64,000 nt of DNA. Source: Paenibacillus phytohabitans (GTDB taxonomy: Bacteria > Bacillota > Bacilli > Paenibacillales > Paenibacillaceae). The notes beneath the pieces were generated by a model that saw only the letters and a list, made by a program, of their open reading frames with translations, was not told the origin of the DNA and did not search any database. Location: contig NZ_WHOB01000059.1 of assembly GCF_013141775.1 (NCBI RefSeq), positions 422,530-486,529 on the forward strand, read 5' to 3'. A program made the position numbers and the translations under genes. Positions 1-6,117 of the stretch are shown in pieces; within the stretch, counting starts at the first letter, position 1, and every line of letters begins with the position of its first letter.

Positions 1-237
1 AGTTTTTTGGCGTCCGCCCTTATAATCTTCATACCCTTCATGCCGGAAGGTAATCTTCCCGGCGTCAAAGGCTACAATCATATGACTCGGCTTATGCTCT
101 TCAATCAATCGCAGAAGCATCGTCGTGAAACCGTACACCGCATTCGTCTGCTGTCCTGCTGTATTCGTCAGCGGCGGCATCGCGAAAAACGCCCGGTAAA
201 TGATATTATTTCCATCAATCAGTATCAGCTTGTCCAC
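1..237 (-). CDS. polA: DNA polymerase I, N-terminal part (cut by window edge)
   Basis: These are the first 79 codons of DNA polymerase I, running off the left edge. The visible residues (LILIDGNNIIYRAFFAMP near the start, then FDAGKITFRHEGYEDYKGGR) belong to the 5'-3' flap nuclease domain. That domain removes RNA primers and flaps during Okazaki-fragment maturation and repair; the Asp in LIDGN is a metal ligand of the family. The start is the GTG at 237, with GAGGTG five bases upstream. The gene follows phoU in the same direction. phoP-phoR-polA is the Bacillus order, so the neighbourhood supports the call. The polymerase domain lies outside the window. Confidence 0.93.
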   Translation of the reverse strand, partial: MDKLILIDGNNIIYRAFFAMPPLTNTAGQQTNAVYGFTTMLLRLIEEHKPSHMIVAFDAGKITFRHEGYEDYKGGRQKT

Positions 238-410
238 TCTAGCACCTCGCCTTTATCTTGCTTACTTCTTATATAGTACCATATGCCCCGCACCAAGTTG
301 AAACATAAGGATGATTGATTTTAGTGAAGCCTATTCATGAAGCCCGCCGGATTCACACGGGTCTGCAGCTTATGGCATCCTAAGCAGGATTTCCAATCAG
401 ACGGCGCTTT

Positions 411-449
411 AAAACAAAAAAGGCAAGCCTCCGGGGATGAAGGCTTGCT
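411..449 (-). terminator. Intrinsic terminator after phoU
   Basis: On the minus strand AGCAAGCCT and AGGCTTGCT pair around a loop of about 11 nt and are followed by TTTTTTGTTTT. It lies 16 bp past the phoU stop and separates phoU from polA. Confidence 0.85.
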
Positions 450-465
450 GTCGTGCCTTATGCTT

Positions 466-1125
466 TTATTGATTCAGATCCGGACGTTTGCCCGTTACAA
501 GATAAACTACGCTCTCGCCAATGTTGGTCGCATGATCTGCGATACGCTCAATATAACGGCCAACCAGCGTAAGCAGCATCGCCTGATTAACCGACTCGGG
601 CTTCTGAACCATGTAAGTGTACAGTTCATTAATCATTGCACTGTACAGCCCGTCGACCTGATCGTCGTCCTGCGCCATTTTGTAGGCCAGATCCGTATTC
701 TCATCCAGATAGGACTGAATTGCCTCTGAGATCATTACCGTAACAATCTCGGCCATCCGCGGAATATCCACAAGCGGTTTAATCAGCTGCTGCCCCTGGA
801 TCCGCATCGTTACCTTAGCCACATCCAGTGCCAGATCGCCCATACGTTCGAGGTCACTGGAGATTTTGAAGGCTACAATGATGCGGCGCAGATCCTTGGC
901 TACCGGCTGCTGGGTGATGATCAGCCGTGAGCCGATCTCCATAATCCGGTCTTCCATCGCATTCAGCCGTAAATCGTTCTTAACAATTTCCTGTGCCCGT
1001 ACGGTGTCCAGATTCTGCAAAGCGAGTACAGCACCTTCCAGCGCATCCGTAACATGCTCGCCCATCTGCTCCAGCAGATTGCGCAGCTCTTCCAGATCTT
1101 TATCGAATTCTTTTCTGCGAATCAT
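466..1125 (-). CDS. phoU: PhoU, phosphate transport/signalling regulator
   Basis: A 219-residue all-helical PhoU protein that links Pst transporter activity to the PhoR-PhoP two-component system and helps prevent phosphate overload. The two PhoU repeats are visible as paired helices with the family's metal-site patterns: RRIIVAFKISSDLERMGDLA in the first half and GRYIERIADHATNIGE in the second. The length is typical. I chose the ATG at 1125 (MIRRKEFDK) because GAGGAGG lies 12 nt upstream; the in-frame ATG at 1152 would put that Shine-Dalgarno sequence inside the gene. pstB is 123 bp upstream, and a 12-bp inverted repeat sits between them. A terminator follows. Confidence 0.95.
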   Translation of the reverse strand: MIRRKEFDKDLEELRNLLEQMGEHVTDALEGAVLALQNLDTVRAQEIVKNDLRLNAMEDRIMEIGSRLIITQQPVAKDLRRIIVAFKISSDLERMGDLALDVAKVTMRIQGQQLIKPLVDIPRMAEIVTVMISEAIQSYLDENTDLAYKMAQDDDQVDGLYSAMINELYTYMVQKPESVNQAMLLTLVGRYIERIADHATNIGESVVYLVTGKRPDLNQ

Positions 1126-1167
1126 ATTGAAAACGATCCTCCTCAAAAACATATGGTCATATAGAGT

Positions 1168-1203
1168 GAACTTAAGAATACGCCGTAAAGCATTCTTAAG
1201 TTC
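1168..1203. repeat. Perfect 12-bp inverted repeat between pstB and phoU
   Basis: GAACTTAAGAAT (1168-1179) and ATTCTTAAGTTC (1192-1203) are exact inverses separated by 12 nt. In the pstB-phoU transcript this would be a stable stem-loop, but no T-run follows, so it is not a standard terminator. It may be an RNA-processing or stability element, or a protein-binding palindrome. Confidence 0.8.
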
Positions 1204-1248
1204 AGCTTATACCGCTGATTTCCTTCCGGGAACGGATTCCTCTGCCGC

Positions 1249-2004
1249 TTAACCGAAGCGTCCGGATATATAATCTTCAGTGCGGGAGTCTTTGGGATTC
1301 GAGAACAGCAGTTCCGTATCCTGAGCCTCCACGATAACGCCGTTCAGGAAAAATACGGTACGCCCCGACACCCGGGCGGCCTGATGCATATTATGCGTGA
1401 CCATTACAATCGTATACTTATCCCGCAGCTCCTGTACCAGCTCCTCAATCTTCAGCGTGGACACCGGATCAAGTGCGGAGGTGGCCTCGTCCATCAGCAG
1501 AATATCCGGCTGTACGGCAAGGGCTCTGGCGATGCAGAGACGCTGCTGCTGGCCACCGGACAAGCTGAGGGCAGACTTTTTGAGGAAATCCTTCACTTCC
1601 TCCCAGAGTGCGGATTGGCGCAGGCTTTGCTCCACAATGACATCAAGCTCGGCTTTGCCCTTCACCCCATGGAGGCGCGGACCATAAGCTACATTGTCAT
1701 AAATCGACTTGGGAAAAGGATTGGGCTGCTGGAACACCATCCCTACCTGCTTACGCAGACTTTCCACTTCAATCTCGTCGCTGTAAATATTTTTACCGCC
1801 GATGTTTACTGTTCCTTCAATACGCGTGCCGGGAATCATGTCGTTCATTCGGTTTAGGGTACGCAGCAGCGTGGACTTTCCGCAGCCGGAAGGACCGATA
1901 AAAGCGGTAACCTGTTTCTCCGGAATTTGCAGATCCACATTCTTCAGCGCGTGAAATGACTCATAGTAGAGATCAAGTTTCTCTATGTCAATGATGGATT
2001 TCAT
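1249..2004 (-). CDS. pstB: PstB, phosphate ABC transporter ATP-binding protein
   Basis: ATPase subunit (251 residues) of the high-affinity phosphate importer PstSCAB, acting on the cytoplasmic side of the membrane. Walker A (GPSGCGKST), Q-loop (FQQPNPFP), ABC signature (LSGGQQQR), Walker B (ILLMDEATSALDP) and switch His (VTHNM) are all present. PstB usually has DEP at Walker B and this copy has DEA. The ATG at 2004 (MKSIIDIEK) is preferred over the upstream ATGs because AAGGAGA lies 12 nt before it and family members begin at this point. No pstS, pstC or pstA is next to it: upstream is phoP, downstream phoU. A PhoP-box-like site precedes the gene. Confidence 0.93.
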   Translation of the reverse strand: MKSIIDIEKLDLYYESFHALKNVDLQIPEKQVTAFIGPSGCGKSTLLRTLNRMNDMIPGTRIEGTVNIGGKNIYSDEIEVESLRKQVGMVFQQPNPFPKSIYDNVAYGPRLHGVKGKAELDVIVEQSLRQSALWEEVKDFLKKSALSLSGGQQQRLCIARALAVQPDILLMDEATSALDPVSTLKIEELVQELRDKYTIVMVTHNMHQAARVSGRTVFFLNGVIVEAQDTELLFSNPKDSRTEDYISGRFG

Positions 2005-2057
2005 TAGTTTCTGTTGTCTCCTTCTCATCATCTTCGTTCCCCATGATAAGCTTTCAG

Positions 2058-2096
2058 TGTAAATAGAGCTCCAGAGAATTGTTAACGCTGTGTAAA
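2058..2096 (-). promoter_or_regulatory. PhoP-box-like direct repeats upstream of pstB
   Basis: On the minus strand TTTACA-N5-TTAACA (2096-2080) matches the Bacillus PhoP-box pattern of TT(A/T/C)ACA hexamers at 11-bp steps. A further TTTACA at 2063-2058 stays in the 11-bp register, with one step missing. The sites lie 50-90 bp before the pstB start. This suggests activation by PhoP~P in phosphate starvation. Confidence 0.65.
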
Positions 2097-2124
2097 ATCA
2101 AAATTCAGCAGGACAGGTGTATCA

Positions 2125-2161
2125 GAAAAAGAACACCGCCATATCAAATGACTGGTGTTCT
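2125..2161 (-). terminator. Terminator of phoP, overlapping its last codons
   Basis: AGAACACC and GGTGTTCT pair on the minus strand around a 16-nt loop, followed by TTTTCTG. The 5' arm lies inside the last codons of phoP. It separates phoP from the pstB-phoU unit. Confidence 0.7.
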
Positions 2162-2872
2162 CTTCTTGTTCACGACCAGCTTATAGCCCACGCCGCGGAT
2201 GGAATCAATATGAACAGATTCAGGATCAAGCTCAAGCTTCTTGCGCAGCGAGCTGACATGAACGTCTACAGTACGCTGGCCGCCGATATAATCGAAACCC
2301 CAGACCGCATTCATCAGATCATCACGCGTCAGAACCACACCCGGCTTCCGGGCCAGATACAGCAGGACTTCAAACTCCTTGGGACGCAGATTAATACTCT
2401 GTCCGCCCAGCGAAACTTCATAACGTTCCGGGTAGATTTCCAGCTGTCCCAGGATAATGGTCGAAGCGGATACTGCCGTTTCCGGCGGGGCCTCCTCGGC
2501 AAGGCCGGATATCCGGCGCAGGACCGCACTGACGCGGGCCAGTAATTCGGAGACGCCAAACGGCTTGGTTATGTAATCATCGGCCCCCGATTTCAGGCCC
2601 CGGACTACATCTTCTTCGGCATTCTTGGCCGTCAGTACAATGACCGGTGTACGTATGCCCTGTCCACGCAATTTATCCAGAATGTCAATGCCGTTCATGC
2701 CGGGCAGCATAAGATCCAGTACGATTAAATCAAAAGGTTCTCTAGTCGCACGGTCATATCCTGCCGTTCCATGATCCTCCACCGTCACTTCATAGCCTTC
2801 TTGTGTCAAATTATAAGACAGCAGCCGGGCCAGTGTCGGTTCGTCTTCAATGACAAGCAATCGTTGTGCCAT
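2144..2872 (-). CDS. phoP: PhoP-like OmpR-family response regulator
   Basis: A 242-residue DNA-binding response regulator for the phosphate-starvation response. The receiver domain (about 1-120) has the acidic pocket VIEDE (residues 7-11), the phospho-acceptor Asp53 (LIVLDLMLPG) and Lys103 (ITKPFG). The C-terminal half is an OmpR-type winged helix (RPKEFEVLLYLA, GQRTVDVHVSSLRKKLE, IRGVGYKL). I use the ATG at 2872 (MAQRLLVIEDE) with GGGGGA just upstream, because a longer reading adds 23 residues before the receiver fold. The context of phoR, pstB, phoU and polA makes PhoP the best name. A PhoP-box-like pair upstream suggests autoregulation. Confidence 0.9.
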   Translation of the reverse strand: MAQRLLVIEDEPTLARLLSYNLTQEGYEVTVEDHGTAGYDRATREPFDLIVLDLMLPGMNGIDILDKLRGQGIRTPVIVLTAKNAEEDVVRGLKSGADDYITKPFGVSELLARVSAVLRRISGLAEEAPPETAVSASTIILGQLEIYPERYEVSLGGQSINLRPKEFEVLLYLARKPGVVLTRDDLMNAVWGFDYIGGQRTVDVHVSSLRKKLELDPESVHIDSIRGVGYKLVVNKKRTPVI

Positions 2873-2941
2873 AGGTTCCCCCGTCTTTTCATAGGTTATT
2901 AAATTTACAAAACTGCACACATGCACATCATAGCACCACAA

Positions 2942-2958
2942 TGTTAACTTGGTGTAAA
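2942..2958 (-). promoter_or_regulatory. PhoP-box-like pair upstream of phoP
   Basis: On the minus strand TTTACA-CCAAG-TTAACA is two consensus-like PhoP hexamers at an 11-bp step, about 70 bp before the phoP start. The same arrangement and nearly the same sequence precede pstB. Confidence 0.65.
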
Positions 2959-3069
2959 ATTACGAATTTAATATTACCCCTTTGCCGGCATACAATCAAA
3001 TCAGGACATACGCCCTATCTTACAGGCTAAAGACGGATGTCCTGCCAGAATTGAATCGTTGCTTGCAGG

Positions 3070-4863
3070 TTACTCGTTCTCTTCCTGCAGCAGCGGTAAT
3101 TCCAGGATAAAAGAGCTGCCGATGCCCAGATCGCTCTCTACCGTAATTGATCCTCTGTGCAGCTCTACCAGATGCTTCACGATGGACAAGCCCAGGCCGG
3201 TTCCGCCGGAGCTTCTGGAGCGGGCTTTGTCCACCCGGTAGAAGCGCTCGAAGATCCGCGGCAGATCCTTGCGCGGAATCCCCATGCCCGTATCGCTCAC
3301 GGTAAAGCGCACACTCTCCGTTCCGTCTGCCTTTTGAACGTTGACTACGGTGACCCTTACATTTCCCCCGTCCTGCGTGTAGTTAATCGCATTCGAGAGC
3401 AGATTCATGAAGATCTGGCGCAGCTTGTCTTCATCCCCCTCGATAAACAGCTCCGCAGGTACATCCGAGCTCAAGGTGATCTTCTTTTTCTCCGCCACCT
3501 TGCTGAGTGTTTCCAGCACAGAATCGAAGAACTCGATCAAATGAACCGGCGAGCAGTCCAGCTGGACGCGTTTGGATTCGATTTTGGATAATTCCAGAAT
3601 ATCTCCGATCAGACGGTTGAGCCGTTCATTCTCATCATAAATAATCTGCAGGAACGAACGTGCCGTCTTCTCATCCGTAACGCCTCCGCCGAGCAGGGTT
3701 TCGGCGAAGCCTTTTACCGCAGCTACCGGGGTCTTCAGCTCATGGGAGACATTCGCGACGAATTCGCTGCGCATTTTCTCCAGACGGCGGATTTCCGTCA
3801 CCTCCTGCAGCAGGAACAGCATTCCCCGGGTGGAGCCGTCCTGAATCATCGGCACTCCGTCCAGGCGTACAATCCGCTCCACCGGATTATAGATAATACG
3901 CTCTTCATGGACCGGTTCATTACGGGATACGCCTTCTTCAATCAGCCGGGTCAGCTCATAATGATGTTTGATCTCTTTGTAGGAATGCCCGGTCATCTCG
4001 CTGTTCTTCACATCAAGCAGCCGCTCTGCCGCACGGTTGAGCAGGGCAATCTCCCCTTCAGCGTTAATCATCACGATCCCGCCGGTCATGTTATCAAGTA
4101 CGCTTTGCAGCAGATCCTCGTTGTCGCGGATAGTCTTCAATTGGGCCTGCAGACTGTCTGCCATCGCGTTGATCGCTGTCGCCAGCTGGCCGATCTCATC
4201 CTTGCGCTTCATCGGCACACGGGCATCGTAATCCAGATCGGTGATACGCCGCGCAACTCTGGTAATCTGCTCTAGCGGTGAGGTCATGCTGGAGGCTACC
4301 TTATAGCTCACAAAAGTGGCCGCAATAAACAGCAGCACGAGTCCCCCGGCCATAATCATCCACGCCCGGTTCAGTCCTTCCGTCACTGCGTCCAGTCCCA
4401 TGGAGAGCCGGATATATCCGTCGAAGCCCTGGTCCGAGACTACCGCACCAGCTACATAGAGCATTTCGCGGTCCAGCGTATCACTGTAGCGGATTGCCCG
4501 GCCAATCCCTTCTTTCGCAGCGAGCAGCTCCTCTTCCCGGGTGGAGTGGTTGTCCATTTCCAGCGGATTGCGCTCCGAATCGCCAATCACCCGGCCTTCC
4601 TTCGTAATGAAGGTGATGCGCGATCCTGTCAGTGTGGATATCGTCCTTGCCTGGTCTGTATAATAATCCATGGCGTCCGGACTGTGCATATCCTTGAACG
4701 TAAACGTGCCGGAGAGCAGATTTATTTCCCGGGACATGTTTTCTTCCAGTACGGAAATATGTGAGTCCTTAAACAGCTGGGCCATTGTAATGCCAGCCCC
4801 GGTCATGGATATCCCGATCAGGGCCATGAGTATGAATGTAAGCCGAACGCGGAACGGTTTCAT
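3070..4863 (-). CDS. phoR: PhoR-like sensor histidine kinase
   Basis: A 597-residue membrane histidine kinase. Order: transmembrane helix about 8-28, extracytoplasmic sensor region about 30-165, second helix about 168-188, HAMP about 189-241, PAS about 250-355, HisKA with the phospho-acceptor His374 (FVANVSHELKTP), then HATPase with the N box (QIFMNLLSNAINYT), DTGMGIP and GGTGLGLSIVK. This TM-sensor-TM-HAMP-PAS layout is that of PhoR/WalK kinases; the neighbouring phoP, pstB and phoU favour PhoR. It lies upstream of phoP, the reverse of the Bacillus phoP-phoR order, with 197 bp between the genes. The ATG at 4863 has AGGAAGAGG upstream. Confidence 0.88.
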   Translation of the reverse strand: MKPFRVRLTFILMALIGISMTGAGITMAQLFKDSHISVLEENMSREINLLSGTFTFKDMHSPDAMDYYTDQARTISTLTGSRITFITKEGRVIGDSERNPLEMDNHSTREEELLAAKEGIGRAIRYSDTLDREMLYVAGAVVSDQGFDGYIRLSMGLDAVTEGLNRAWMIMAGGLVLLFIAATFVSYKVASSMTSPLEQITRVARRITDLDYDARVPMKRKDEIGQLATAINAMADSLQAQLKTIRDNEDLLQSVLDNMTGGIVMINAEGEIALLNRAAERLLDVKNSEMTGHSYKEIKHHYELTRLIEEGVSRNEPVHEERIIYNPVERIVRLDGVPMIQDGSTRGMLFLLQEVTEIRRLEKMRSEFVANVSHELKTPVAAVKGFAETLLGGGVTDEKTARSFLQIIYDENERLNRLIGDILELSKIESKRVQLDCSPVHLIEFFDSVLETLSKVAEKKKITLSSDVPAELFIEGDEDKLRQIFMNLLSNAINYTQDGGNVRVTVVNVQKADGTESVRFTVSDTGMGIPRKDLPRIFERFYRVDKARSRSSGGTGLGLSIVKHLVELHRGSITVESDLGIGSSFILELPLLQEENE

Positions 4864-4946
4864 CAGTAGTAGTCCTCTTCCTTATCATTGTGTCCTTGTG
4901 AACATCCTACCTCCATTTTCGGCAAAATACCAGTTCCGGCGGCGAT

Positions 4947-4963
4947 TATCAACGGAGTGTAAA
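4947..4963 (-). promoter_or_regulatory. Weak PhoP-box-like pair upstream of phoR
   Basis: TTTACA-CTCCG-TTGATA on the minus strand keeps the 11-bp step, but only the first hexamer fits well. It lies about 85-100 bp before phoR. It is less convincing than the sites before phoP and pstB. Confidence 0.35.
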
Positions 4964-5208
4964 ACGAACCGTTGTTCTGATTGGAGTACGAGGGACGTTT
5001 GAACTTGCTGTGAACGCTACGCAAACGGACCGTTGTTCCGATCGCTGTTGTTCCCGGATTTTATTTATTCTCCTTAGCGGTGAAAATCCGTGAACAAAGG
5101 CGAACGCTATCGCTTCTCCACAATCAGTCCGTCCGCTCCGCTGTTTAAGAGGGGGAGTTACGGGAAACCTGTAGACCTTTTAAACCCTTGGAAGCTTCAA
5201 ACCCACAG

Positions 5209-5566
5209 CCCTTCAACCCTTCAACCCTCAAATCTCAACCCACCAACCTCTCAACCTTCACTCCTCCAACCTTCCAACCTTTCAACCTCTCAACCTCTCA
5301 ACCTCTCAACCTTCAACCTCAACCTCAACCTCAACCTTCAATCCTTCAACCTTCAACCTTCAACCCTCCACCCTCCAACCCTCCAATCCTCCAATCCTCC
5401 AATCCTCCAATCCTCCAACCCTCCAACCCTCCAACCCTCCAACCCTCCACCCCTCCACCCCTCCACCCCTCCAACCCTCCAACCCTCCAACCCTCCAACC
5501 CTCAACCATCAACCCTCAACCATCAACCATCAACCCTCCAATCCTTAATCCCCCCATAAAATAATA
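5209..5566. repeat. 358-nt G-less low-complexity tract (CCTCCAA / CTTCAACCT repeats)
   Basis: Not one G occurs on the plus strand from 5209 to 5566. The tract is built of degenerate 7-9 bp units such as CTCAACCT, CTTCAACC and CCTCCAAC. The complementary strand is therefore C-less and rich in GGAGGGTTGG units, a pattern able to form G-quadruplexes. The plus strand stays open in two frames, but only as Pro/Ser/Leu/Asn repeat peptides with no start signal, so I read it as non-coding. It lies between igtZ and phoR, both transcribed leftward. Confidence 0.9.
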
Positions 5567-5572
5567 GAAGAC

Positions 5573-5630
5573 AAGAAATCGCCCCTTTTAAATGGCTGGA
5601 CCACACACCATTTAAAAGGAGCGATTCTTT
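5573..5630. repeat. Large imperfect hairpin with 23-nt arms
   Basis: The left arm 5573-5595 contains CGCCCCTTTTAAATGG and the right arm 5608-5630 contains CCATTTAAAAGGAGCG. They pair over about 21 positions around a 12-nt loop. A TTTT run follows on the plus strand. It could be a bidirectional terminator, but it is almost 500 bp from igtZ, so a small repeat element is as likely. Confidence 0.6.
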
Positions 5631-5737
5631 TAACACACTTTATAGTCTATGGACCAATATTCTTCCTTTAACTGGTATTAATCAGCAATAAATACCGATG
5701 CAACCGCTTAGTGAGCTCAGATCAGATAGGTTTTTAT

Positions 5738-5975
5738 AAAATCCTGCATAAAATACAACATTTTCTTCATTATATTGGCCAAAATTCAAAATTGTTGTAC
5801 TATATGCAACATTTTCCCTTCTACAAGATGTTTAGCGGGAGAATTGTTGTATTTCATACAACAATCCTTCCGCACATCCAGATATCTAGGGTTCAAAGTT
5901 GTAAAACATACAACAATTATGCCTTCAGAGCTTCTTTAGAGTCTCAATTCTGCCGGTAGCTAATCAGGTGTGAAG
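5738..5975 (+). repeat. Dispersed palindromic repeat (TGTTGTA/TACAACA family), copy A
   Basis: It starts AAAATCCTGCATAAAATAC and carries repeated TACAACA/TGTTGTA blocks, including perfect 10-bp arms ATTGTTGTAT and ATACAACAAT around TTC at 5843-5865. It ends near CTGCCGGTAGC. Copies with the same order of blocks occur at 38259 and 62791, and a partial one at 30231, all in the same orientation and all intergenic. Confidence 0.8.
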
Positions 5976-6068
5976 AAAGAAATGAAATATTGCGCTAGTC
6001 CCACCAGCGACTACTGGCACCTTGTGGGGTTGTTAACTAAAGTGTAGTTAAGAGAGATCATTTCTTTC
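5975..6068. repeat. Structured 94-nt element bounded by an 11-bp inverted repeat
   Basis: GAAAGAAATGA (5975-5985) and TCATTTCTTTC (6058-6068) are exact inverses. The enclosed DNA has smaller stems (CCAG/CTGG, and TTAACTA/TAGTTAA around AAGTG). It lies 50 bp past the igtZ stop. A structured 3' end or a repeat remnant are both possible. Confidence 0.5.
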
Positions 6069-6117
6069 AGCTTCTAATTAGATGAACCAACTTTTCGTGC
6101 ACGGAATGCAGTCCAAA

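Noticed and set aside
5090..5559. Pro/Ser/Leu/Asn-rich frames over the G-less tract
   Set aside because: Two frames are open only because stops need A/G combinations the tract lacks. No ribosome-binding site and no non-repeat sequence.
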